From the NCBI GenBank assembly GCA_039181495.1, contig JBCDCP010000137.1:1-7314 (forward strand): a DNA stretch of 7,314 bases, given 5' to 3'. The notes beneath the pieces were generated by a model. The model had not been told where the DNA came from. It did no database searches and was given only the letters and a program-made list of their open reading frames with translations. Positions 1 through 5,665 of the stretch are shown piece by piece. Both the position numbers and the translations under genes were made by a program. How positions within the stretch are numbered: the stretch's first letter is position 1; every line of letters begins with the position of its first letter. The DNA comes from JBCDCP01 sp039181495 (GTDB taxonomy: Bacteria; Pseudomonadota; Alphaproteobacteria; Rhizobiales; Tepidamorphaceae).

Positions 1-449
1 ACAAGCAACGGGTCCCAGAAGCCGGCGATATTGGCCAGCAGGACCGGCTTGTTGTGCTGGCCCAGCTGCGACCATGTCATCATTTCGATGACTTCCTCCA
101 GCGTGCCGATACCGCCGGGAAGCGCGACGAACGCGTCGGATTCCTCAAACATCAGCCGCTTTCGTTCATGCATATCGCGGGTGATGCGCAGATCCTTCAC
201 CGCTTCGAGCATCCGTTCCTTGCGGACGAGAAACTCCGGGATGATCCCTGTCACCGCCGCACCGCTCTCAATGGCGGCTTCGGCAAGCACGCCCATTAGC
301 CCGATGCTGCCGCCGCCATAGATCAGGCGCAGATTACGTTCGCCCATCTCCCGGCCGAGCGCGCGGGCAGCCGCGCCATAGGCGGAATTCTCGCCGTGGC
401 CGGACCCGCAATAGACACACAGACTGTTGAGTTGATTGTTCGTCATCAT
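1..449 (-). CDS. LOG-family (TIGR00730-type) nucleotide 5'-monophosphate phosphoribohydrolase, 3' end cut by window
   Basis: Reading leftward from 449 gives 149 residues with no stop before the window edge, so the C-terminus (about 40-55 residues by family length) is missing. Features seen: a Rossmann-like start LCVYCGSG (residues 10-17), a glycine-rich turn YGGGSIGLMG (44-53), the MHERK segment (93-97) and the family hallmark PGGIGTLEE (111-119). In LOG proteins the Arg/Lys and PGGxGTxxE motifs form the active site that releases the base from cytokinin riboside or other nucleoside monophosphates. Many family members are still annotated as 'lysine decarboxylase', which is a historical misnomer. 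The start is one of two adjacent ATG codons (449 or 446). No clear Shine-Dalgarno precedes them. The gene is divergent from the LysM gene. Family assignment is firm; the true substrate in this organism is not shown by the sequence. Confidence 0.93.
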   Translation of the reverse strand, partial: MMTNNQLNSLCVYCGSGHGENSAYGAAARALGREMGERNLRLIYGGGSIGLMGVLAEAAIESGAAVTGIIPEFLVRKERMLEAVKDLRITRDMHERKRLMFEESDAFVALPGGIGTLEEVIEMMTWSQLGQHNKPVLLANIAGFWDPLL

Positions 450-476
450 GGAATGAATAGAGTGTGCGAGGGCCTC

Positions 477-488
477 ATTGACGTCAAT
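477..488. promoter_or_regulatory. Perfect 12-bp palindrome ATTGACGTCAAT, candidate operator
   Basis: ATTGAC/GTCAAT is a perfect palindrome with no spacer, 27 nt upstream of the LOG start. On the minus strand it contains a TTGACG hexamer that could serve as a -35, so a bound dimer would overlap the LOG promoter. A related 9-bp inverted pair, TCAATCGAT (484-492) and ATCGATTGA (608-616), partly overlaps it. The symmetry is seen directly; binding by a regulator is inference. Confidence 0.3.
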
Positions 489-581
489 CGATTTGCGTTC
501 AGGCCAGCCACGTTTGACACAGTTTCTGGCGCTGTGGCGGACAGGAACTGGAGTTGCAACCGGCGGGCTGTTGTGCGCCGC

Positions 582-595
582 ATTAAGATGTTAAT
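582..595. promoter_or_regulatory. AT-rich dyad ATTAA-GATG-TTAAT
   Basis: Two 5-bp arms in perfect inversion flank a 4-nt spacer, inside an otherwise GC-rich sequence. The right arm runs into TTAATCAT, one mismatch from TTAACCAT, a form reported for CtrA half-sites in alphaproteobacteria. The full CtrA consensus TTAA-N7-TTAA is not met because the spacing here is 4 nt. It could be a site for another regulator, or chance. Confidence 0.2.
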
Positions 596-654
596 CATGG
601 CAAGCAGATCGATTGAGGCGTTGCCAGGAAGAGTGTCCGGAAGCGGCATATAAG

Positions 655-669
655 GTCAGTGGGACTGAC
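655..669 (+). promoter_or_regulatory. Perfect hairpin/dyad GTCAGT-GGG-ACTGAC before LysM gene
   Basis: A 6-bp perfect stem with a 3-nt GGG loop begins directly after the possible -10 TATAAG (649-654). If that -10 is used, the dyad would cover the transcription start, which is a classic operator position. As RNA it would form the first of two adjacent stem-loops in the leader. No T-run follows, so it is not an intrinsic terminator. Confidence 0.35.
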
Positions 670-690
670 AATTTCAGCGCGCTTGAAATT
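670..690 (+). promoter_or_regulatory. Perfect 7-bp stem-loop immediately before the LysM ribosome site
   Basis: AATTTCA (670-676) and TGAAATT (684-690) are perfect inverted arms around a GC-rich 7-nt loop. The first arm starts at the base right after the preceding hairpin ends, so the two dyads are in tandem without a gap. The second arm ends 8 nt before the Shine-Dalgarno, close enough to influence ribosome access or RNA stability. The structure is seen; any function is inferred. Confidence 0.35.
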
Positions 691-698
691 ACGGATGT

Positions 699-704
699 GA
701 GGAG
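699..704 (+). promoter_or_regulatory. Ribosome binding site of the LysM gene
   Basis: GAGGAG lies 6 nt upstream of the ATG at 711, a near-ideal Shine-Dalgarno and spacing. This fixes the start codon of the LysM protein with good confidence. Confidence 0.75.
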
Positions 705-710
705 TTCCGC

Positions 711-2075
711 ATGGTTCTCGGCGGAAAGTTCATTGCAATGCTGATTGCAGCAGTGGTGGCCCTGGGCGGAGGCCTGGCCTGGGTGGCGAACCAGCAGGCG
801 CAGGATGAAGCTGTCGAAGCGACCGCTCAGCCGCAGCCACTGGCACAGACCGAGACAGCAACCGAGGCGCCTGCCGATGAACCGGCGGAGCAGGAAACGG
901 CATCAGCTGACACAGCCGCGCCCGACGAAGCGCCCGCACCGGCGACATCCGAAACAGCCACGTCCGAACAACCTGCCGCCACCACGCAGCCCGAAACGCC
1001 GGCAACGGCCGATGACGCAAAACCGGTCGAAGGCGAACCTGAGTTCGATGTCGTGCGGGTCGACGAAAACGGCAATGTCGTGGTTGCCGGCCGCGCGGCA
1101 CCGGGATCCGAGGTCGATATCGTTGTTGGAAACCGCGTCGTGGCGACGATCGAAACAGATGAGCGGGGCGAATTTGCAGCCGTCCTTGATGATCCTCTGA
1201 CAACAGGAACGTCAGCTCTGCGCCTGCGCGCGACCGCGCCGGACGGTGCCCCGATAGACAGCGGCCAGGAAGTCACAGTGTTCATAGAAGAACCCGGTGC
1301 TGCACCGCTGGTCGTGGCACAAGATGCCGAAGGCCCGACTGAGGTGCTACAGGAAGCAGCTCCGGTTGTAGCATCGGTGTCCGAAGCCCCAGGCGCCGAA
1401 ACACCTGACTCGACGACGTCTGCCGCCGCACCGGAACCTGTTGTCCCGACGGGTGACGAGGCAGCGCCCGTCCTCATCCGCACGGTCGATGTACGCCCGG
1501 CGGGAGCAGGTGCGCAGAACGAAGTGGTGGTGGCAGGGTCCGCCCCGGCCGGGGTTCCAATCCGGATCTACCTGCAGGATCTTCAGGTGGGCGAGGCAGT
1601 CTCGTCCGAGACCGGCGATTGGACTGTCCGCTTCGAGCAGGAGATGTCGCCGGGACGGTATGTGCTGCGTGCCGACCAGATCGATCCAAACAGCGGCAAC
1701 GTGGTCTCTCGTGCACAGACCCGGTTCCGCCGCGCGGCCATTGTTGCCGAGGGTACAGCTGCGCCGCAGGCGACAAACCAGCAACAATCAGCGCAGACCG
1801 GCAGCGAGTCCGGCGTTGTCACCTCAAACCAGGCCGATGCAACGGAAAGCGGCGGGCAACCTGCGTTGCGCGGTACACCGGCTGGTGACGAAGAGGCCGA
1901 CGTCTCGGTGGTTCGTGGCGATTCCCTTTGGCGTATCTCGCGCAACTCCTATGGCCGCGGCATCCATTACACGGTGATCTTCGAGGCCAATCGCTCACAG
2001 ATCACCGATCCAAATCTCATCTTCCCCGGGCAGGTCTTCACGATCCCCGAGTTCCAGGCCGAAGATGCGGGCTGA
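711..2075 (+). CDS. Membrane-anchored Ig-like and LysM domain protein (peptidoglycan-binding)
   Basis: A 454-residue protein, probably held in the inner membrane with its body in the periplasm. The order is as follows. A short Lys-containing N-tip and hydrophobic segment (about 7-26) act as signal anchor or signal peptide. An acidic Ala/Pro/Glu/Thr-rich stalk follows (about 28-108). The first beta-rich Ig-like module (about 111-194) contains NVVVAGRAAPGSEVDI. After a second low-complexity linker (195-252) comes a related module (about 254-340) with EVVVAGSAPAGVPIRI. A third Gln/Ser/Gly linker (341-395) leads to a C-terminal LysM domain (about 397-446) with VVRGDSLWRIS and the closing DPNLIFPGQVFTIP. 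LysM domains bind N-acetylglucosamine-containing glycans, here most likely peptidoglycan. No catalytic domain is visible, so an adaptor or structural role fits better than a hydrolase. Similar Ig-like plus LysM proteins are common but uncharacterised in alphaproteobacteria. The exact role is unknown. Confidence 0.9.
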   Translation: MVLGGKFIAMLIAAVVALGGGLAWVANQQAQDEAVEATAQPQPLAQTETATEAPADEPAEQETASADTAAPDEAPAPATSETATSEQPAATTQPETPATADDAKPVEGEPEFDVVRVDENGNVVVAGRAAPGSEVDIVVGNRVVATIETDERGEFAAVLDDPLTTGTSALRLRATAPDGAPIDSGQEVTVFIEEPGAAPLVVAQDAEGPTEVLQEAAPVVASVSEAPGAETPDSTTSAAAPEPVVPTGDEAAPVLIRTVDVRPAGAGAQNEVVVAGSAPAGVPIRIYLQDLQVGEAVSSETGDWTVRFEQEMSPGRYVLRADQIDPNSGNVVSRAQTRFRRAAIVAEGTAAPQATNQQQSAQTGSESGVVTSNQADATESGGQPALRGTPAGDEEADVSVVRGDSLWRISRNSYGRGIHYTVIFEANRSQITDPNLIFPGQVFTIPEFQAEDAG

Positions 2076-2112
2076 GCGGGCCGCCATCGCCAGTTCATTT
2101 GCGTGACACTGG

Positions 2113-2141
2113 TCGAAATCCGCCCGGTCGAACCCTATAAT
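2113..2141 (+). promoter_or_regulatory. Candidate sigma70 promoter for the ABC exporter gene
   Basis: A perfect TATAAT (2136-2141) sits 17 nt downstream of TCGAAA (2113-2118), which matches 4 of 6 bases of TTGACA. Transcription would begin near 2148, leaving a leader of about 80-110 nt. It lies in the spacer after the LysM gene, so the exporter can be transcribed independently of it. A GGTCGAA heptamer occurs twice across this promoter (2111-2117 and 2126-2132). Confidence 0.45.
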
Positions 2142-2189
2142 TGTTTGAAAGAGATGCTGCTTCAATTGCAGTTCGTGCATCGCATCGGT

Positions 2190-2222
2190 GGGCGTGTCGT
2201 TTGACCGACCGGTATAACGCCC
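2190..2222 (+). promoter_or_regulatory. Leader inverted repeat GGGCGT / ACGCCC upstream of the ABC exporter
   Basis: Perfect 6-bp arms (2190-2195 and 2217-2222) enclose 21 nt and end 7 nt before the first possible start codon. With the 2113-2141 promoter this would be a stem-loop in the mRNA leader. It has no T-run, so it is not a terminator. Weak evidence for function. Confidence 0.2.
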
Positions 2223-2229
2223 GATCCTG

Positions 2230-4191
2230 GTGCTGATGCAGCCACAGGGAATCCCCGTGCTCCTCCGCCTCGAAGAAGACAAGAAAGACGAGGACCTCGT
2301 CGAAATACGGCAGGAGCCTGGCACGCTGCAGACCCTGCGCCGTCTCTGGCCCTATATGTGGCCCGTTGGCCGGTTCGATCTCAAGACCCGGGTAGTCCTC
2401 GCGCTGCTGCTGCTGGTTGTGGCCAAGGCCGTGACCGTGCTGGTGCCCTACACCTACAAGTGGGCGGTGGACGCGCTGACTGATCCAGCAGCCTTTGCCG
2501 CCGGCGTCCCGCCCTGGCTGTTGTTCGCGGCTGCTCCGGTCGCTCTGGTGGTCGCCTATGCCGTCGGCCGCGTCCTTGCGATGGCCTTTCAGCAGCTGCG
2601 CGATGCGGTCTTTGCCAATGTGGCACAGCATGCGGTGCGTGCGCTCGCAAACCAGACCTTTCAGCACTTGCATGGGCTGTCGCTGAGATTTCATCTCGAT
2701 CGTCGGACCGGTGGCCTCAACCGGGTGATTGATCGCGGCGTCAAGGGCGTCGAGGCACTGGTCCGCTACGCGATTCTGTCGATCATGCCGACCATGGTCG
2801 AGTTCGTGTTGCTCGCCGTCGTGATCTGGCTGGAATTCTCGATCAGCTATGTGCTGGTCCTTGTTGCGACCCTGCTCTCCTATCTGCTGTTCACCGTCCG
2901 GGTCACGGAATGGCGCCTCAGGATCCGCCGGATCATGAACGACTCGGATACCGAAGCGAACTCCAAGGCGGTCGATAGCCTGCTCAATTTCGAAACGGTC
3001 AAGTATTTCGGCAATGAAGACATGGAAGGCCGCCGTTTCGATCGCTCCATGGAGAGATATGAGGGGGCGGCGGTCAGAACCCAGACATCACTGTCTTGGC
3101 TGAATACGGGACAGTCGATCATCTTCGCGGTGGGAATGGTCACCTGCATGATCATGGCCGCCCGCGAAGTTGCCGCAGGCACGATGACTGTTGGTGGCTT
3201 CGTGATGATCAACACCATGCTGATCCAGCTCTACATCCCGCTGAATTTCATCGGCTTTGTCTATCGCGAGATCAGGCAGGGGCTGATCGATCTGGAAGCC
3301 ATGTTCGGCGTGTTGGATGAGGCGCCCGAAATTACCGATAAGCCCGAGGCCGAGGCTCTGGCAGTCACCGATGGGTCAATCCGTTTCGACGATGTGCACT
3401 TTGCCTACGAGCCCGATCGCCCGATCCTCAAGGGCATCAGTTTCGAGGTGCCGGCTGGCAAGACGGTCGCGGTGGTCGGACCCTCGGGTGCCGGGAAGTC
3501 AACGCTGTCGCGTATCCTGTTCCGCTTCTACGACATCCAGTCAGGCACGGTGACGATCGACGATCAGAACATTCAGGATGTGGCACAGGCCAGCCTCCGG
3601 CGTCAGATTGGCATCGTTCCGCAGGATACCGTGCTGTTCAACGACACGATCGCCTACAACATCCGCTACGGCCGGATGGAGGCCAATCATTCAGAGGTCG
3701 AAGAAGCGGCCAGCATGGCGCAGATCGACGGGTTTATCGCGGGCTTGCCGCAAACGTTTGACACCATGGTCGGCGAGCGCGGTCTCAAGCTGTCAGGTGG
3801 TGAGAAGCAGCGTGTGGCGATAGCCCGCACGATCCTCAAGGCACCGCCGATCCTGGTCCTTGATGAAGCGACATCAGCACTGGACACGCATACCGAGAAG
3901 GAAATCCAGTCTGCGCTGAATACAGTCAGCGAAGGGCGTACGACCATCGTGATCGCCCACAGATTGTCTACGGTCGTCTCCGCAGACGAGATCCTTGTTC
4001 TGGTCAAGGGTGAGATCGTCGAGCGCGGCAGCCACGATAGCCTGATGGATGAAAGTGGCGTGTACGCCTCAATGTGGAATCGTCAGCGTGAGGCCGACGA
4101 GGCTGCTGAACGGCTGCGGACGCAGGTCGAGGCCGACGCGGAAGGCTATCTGGATGTCGGCCGGACCCGGGCCGAACCGGTCGGATCCTGA
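2230..4191 (+). CDS. Atm1/ABCB7-type half ABC exporter (fused permease and ATPase)
   Basis: The 653-residue protein has an N-terminal six-helix exporter domain (about 50-350) and a C-terminal ATPase (about 383-620), and should work as a homodimer in the inner membrane. ATPase motifs are intact: Walker A GPSGAGKST (417-425), Q-loop Q465 in VPQDTVLFNDTI, signature LSGGE (521-525), Walker B ILVLDEA (541-547) and H-loop H577. The subfamily is suggested by NSKAVDSLLNFETVKYFGNE (244-263) and NFIGFVYREIRQ (339-350), both typical of Atm1-like exporters. Characterised members move glutathione derivatives, metal-thiol conjugates or a sulfur species used for iron-sulfur cluster assembly; the substrate here is unknown. 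Start choice is uncertain: GTG 2230 and ATG 2236 lack a ribosome site, whereas GTG 2257 follows AGGGA (2246-2250) at 6 nt. All candidates leave the permease intact. The C-terminal 35 residues are a charged tail. Confidence 0.95.
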   Translation: MLMQPQGIPVLLRLEEDKKDEDLVEIRQEPGTLQTLRRLWPYMWPVGRFDLKTRVVLALLLLVVAKAVTVLVPYTYKWAVDALTDPAAFAAGVPPWLLFAAAPVALVVAYAVGRVLAMAFQQLRDAVFANVAQHAVRALANQTFQHLHGLSLRFHLDRRTGGLNRVIDRGVKGVEALVRYAILSIMPTMVEFVLLAVVIWLEFSISYVLVLVATLLSYLLFTVRVTEWRLRIRRIMNDSDTEANSKAVDSLLNFETVKYFGNEDMEGRRFDRSMERYEGAAVRTQTSLSWLNTGQSIIFAVGMVTCMIMAAREVAAGTMTVGGFVMINTMLIQLYIPLNFIGFVYREIRQGLIDLEAMFGVLDEAPEITDKPEAEALAVTDGSIRFDDVHFAYEPDRPILKGISFEVPAGKTVAVVGPSGAGKSTLSRILFRFYDIQSGTVTIDDQNIQDVAQASLRRQIGIVPQDTVLFNDTIAYNIRYGRMEANHSEVEEAASMAQIDGFIAGLPQTFDTMVGERGLKLSGGEKQRVAIARTILKAPPILVLDEATSALDTHTEKEIQSALNTVSEGRTTIVIAHRLSTVVSADEILVLVKGEIVERGSHDSLMDESGVYASMWNRQREADEAAERLRTQVEADAEGYLDVGRTRAEPVGS

Positions 4192-4203
4192 CGCCCGCAG
4201 CAA

Positions 4204-4815
4204 TCACCGCTCAGCAAAGGCCAGCCGCAATCCGAGAAATCCGAAAGCGGCAGCAAAGGATCGCTTCAGCCATATCAGGATGGCTGGCCGCGAAATGACA
4301 TAGTCCCTCGCCGCTGCAGCGCAAGCGCCATAGCCGACAAAGACGATGAAAGTCAGAAGCATGAAAATGGCTGCCAGCAGCACCATGCTCTGCGTGGCAT
4401 GATGTGCGCCCGGGTCGACGAATTGCGGCAGAAACGCCAGGAAGAACAAGGACAGCTTTGGGTTCAGCACGTTGAGAAGCGTGCCGTCCACAGCCGTCTT
4501 CACCAGTGATACCGGGCGGTTGTCCGCCTGAACATCAAGCGCACCGCCCTCTCGCAAGACCGACCAGGCCATGTAGAGCAGATAGGCAACGCCAAGATAC
4601 TTCACTGTCTGGAATGCAATTGCGCTGGTGTGAAAAATTGCCGCCAGACCGACAACGCTTGCCAACGCTGCGGGCAGAATACCGAATGTGCATCCCAGTG
4701 CTGCGGCGACGCTGGCGCCAAACCCGCGGCCCAACCCGATGGCAAGCGTGTATAGAACACCTGTTCCGGGAAGCAGGATGACGATCATTGAGGTGATCAG
4801 GAATTCGATGCTCAT
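4204..4815 (-). CDS. LysE/RhtB-family amino-acid exporter
   Basis: A 203-residue integral membrane protein, the usual length for this family, with about six hydrophobic segments. Family signatures seen: an N-terminal PGTGVLYTLAIGLGRGFGAS (residues 16-35; the common form is PGP, here PGT) and the central LNPKLSLFFLAFLPQF. Members export amino acids or related small metabolites, typically lysine, threonine or homoserine; the substrate cannot be read from sequence. The frame is open for another 57 codons upstream to 4986, but I place the start at 4815. The membrane segment begins there, AGAGG lies 9 nt upstream on the minus strand, and the extension would overlap the start of psd and has no family character. 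The gene converges on the ABC exporter, with only 12 nt between stop codons, and is divergent from psd. No adjacent LysR-type regulator is present in the window. Confidence 0.9.
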   Translation of the reverse strand: MSIEFLITSMIVILLPGTGVLYTLAIGLGRGFGASVAAALGCTFGILPAALASVVGLAAIFHTSAIAFQTVKYLGVAYLLYMAWSVLREGGALDVQADNRPVSLVKTAVDGTLLNVLNPKLSLFFLAFLPQFVDPGAHHATQSMVLLAAIFMLLTFIVFVGYGACAAAARDYVISRPAILIWLKRSFAAAFGFLGLRLAFAER

Positions 4816-4954
4816 GTGGAGATACCTCTCAGTGGGCAGACACCGGGACCCTAGCGAAACGGCACCGATCGTCGACCCGTTTCCTGCTTGCGCGAAACAC
4901 TGAGACCTATCGCCACTGGCGCAAGTCGGCCCCGCGCGATAAACCCACGCCACC
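4816..4954. promoter_or_regulatory. Divergent spacer between LysE gene and psd, with a 7-bp inverted repeat
   Basis: This 139-bp region must drive both the LysE gene (leftward) and the psd-pssA pair (rightward). CTTGCGC (4887-4893) and GCGCAAG (4919-4925) form a perfect inverted repeat with a 25-nt gap, a possible operator. No clear sigma70 pair is visible on either strand. GATAAA (4938-4943) could be a -10 for psd, giving an almost leaderless mRNA, which would suit the lack of a Shine-Dalgarno before psd, but it has no matching -35. Confidence 0.35.
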
Positions 4955-5662
4955 ATGGCAAGCCTGACAAAAACCATCACCAGCACGTTTGCGCCTGTTC
5001 ACCGTGAAGGGTGGCTGTTTGTTGCCATCTGCGCAGTGGCAGCATTCTTGCTGTTGCTGTTCGACAGTTTTCTGTTTTGGCCGGTACTGATCCTCACAGC
5101 GTGGTGCGCCTACTTCTTCCGCGACCCACAGCGCGTGACAAACTGGCGGGAAGGGCTTGTAATAACGCCAGCCGATGGCCGTATCTCGTTCATCGGTGAA
5201 GCGAAACCGCCACCGGAGCTTGGCATGGGCGATGAGATGTTGACCCGGATTTCGGTGTTCATGAATGTCTTTGATTGCCACGTGAACCGCGCGCCGGTTC
5301 CAGGGCAAGTGACGCGCATTGCTTATACCCCGGGCAAATTTCTCAACGCAGAACTCGACAAGGCAAGCGAGGACAACGAGCGCAACGGCCTTGTGATCGA
5401 GCCCGCCGGCGGCCCGGCCATCGGGGTTGTGCAAATCGCGGGTCTCGTCGCGCGACGTATCGTCTCCTTCATTGCAGAAGACCAGACACTCGATGCCGGC
5501 GAACGCTTTGGCCTGATCCGCTTTGGCAGCCGCGTCGACGTCTACCTGCCTTCAGACACACACGTGCTGGTGGCGGAGGGTCAGCGGGCTGTCGCCGGAG
5601 AAACGGTTCTTGCCGATCTTGCAGGCCAGAGTGGCGACACGCGTTCGGCGGTGAGGGCTTAG
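4955..5662 (+). CDS. psd: Phosphatidylserine decarboxylase proenzyme (short alphaproteobacterial type)
   Basis: Converts phosphatidylserine to phosphatidylethanolamine and CO2 at the inner membrane. The 235-residue proenzyme is expected to cleave itself at Gly191-Ser192 within RFGSRVDVYL. This gives a large beta chain and a small alpha chain of about 44 residues whose new N-terminal Ser becomes the pyruvoyl group. Asp74 in TPADG and His109 in CHVNRAP match the Asp and His that join the Ser in the self-cleavage triad. Other conserved blocks are RISVFMNVFDCHVNRAP, NAELDKASEDNERNG and AGERFGLIRFGS. A hydrophobic stretch (about 20-52) anchors the beta chain. The start at 4955 agrees with the short N-terminus ending in VHREG that I recall from rhizobial homologues, although no Shine-Dalgarno precedes it. 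Its stop is 3 nt before pssA, so the two are almost certainly cotranscribed and act in consecutive steps. Confidence 0.96.
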   Translation: MASLTKTITSTFAPVHREGWLFVAICAVAAFLLLLFDSFLFWPVLILTAWCAYFFRDPQRVTNWREGLVITPADGRISFIGEAKPPPELGMGDEMLTRISVFMNVFDCHVNRAPVPGQVTRIAYTPGKFLNAELDKASEDNERNGLVIEPAGGPAIGVVQIAGLVARRIVSFIAEDQTLDAGERFGLIRFGSRVDVYLPSDTHVLVAEGQRAVAGETVLADLAGQSGDTRSAVRA

Positions 5663-5665
5663 GCG

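Larger units (their letters stand above)
450..710. promoter_or_regulatory. Divergent spacer between LOG gene and LysM gene
   Basis: This 261-bp stretch separates the two divergent starts and should contain promoters for both. Short open frames cross it on both strands, but none has a recognisable protein or ribosome site, so I treat it as non-coding. It is locally richer in A+T than the flanking genes and contains four perfect dyads, listed separately. A TTGACA hexamer (514-519, + strand) lacks a matching -10 at usable spacing. TATAAG (649-654, + strand) is a reasonable -10 for the LysM gene, but the nearest -35-like hexamer, TTGCCA (621-626), is 22 nt away, which is too far for a standard sigma70 promoter. 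The promoters therefore remain unassigned. Confidence 0.6.

Noticed and set aside
544..572. GGAAC followed by TGTT as an EcfG (general stress) promoter
   Set aside because: The gap between the two elements is 20 nt, longer than the 16-17 nt expected.
583..594. Full CtrA binding site from two TTAA tetramers
   Set aside because: Spacing is 4 nt rather than 7; at best a degenerate half-site.
396..653. Overlapping small open frames on both strands in the LOG/LysM spacer
   Set aside because: No ribosome site, no recognisable domain, and they overlap the LOG start and the dyad region; best explained as chance open frames.
827..1483. Long open frame on the minus strand opposite the LysM gene (218 codons)
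   Set aside because: Its low-complexity Ala/Ser/Gly/Val content mirrors the repetitive GC-rich stalk on the other strand. The plus-strand frame has the ribosome site and real domains.
2064..2089. Imperfect stem around the LysM stop codon (GATG-CGG pairing with CCG-CATC, one bulge)
   Set aside because: Not followed by a T-run and interrupted by a bulge, so not supported as a terminator.
2213..2218. Second -10 candidate TATAAC before the ABC gene
   Set aside because: The hexamers 16-18 nt upstream are GC-rich and do not resemble a -35; it also falls inside the leader inverted repeat.
2095..2694. Minus-strand open frame of 199 codons across the LysM/ABC spacer
   Set aside because: It overlaps the well-supported start of the ABC exporter and shows no protein-like motif.
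4816..4986. N-terminal extension of the LysE protein by 57 residues
   Set aside because: It would overlap psd, has no family resemblance, and the internal ATG at 4815 has its own Shine-Dalgarno.
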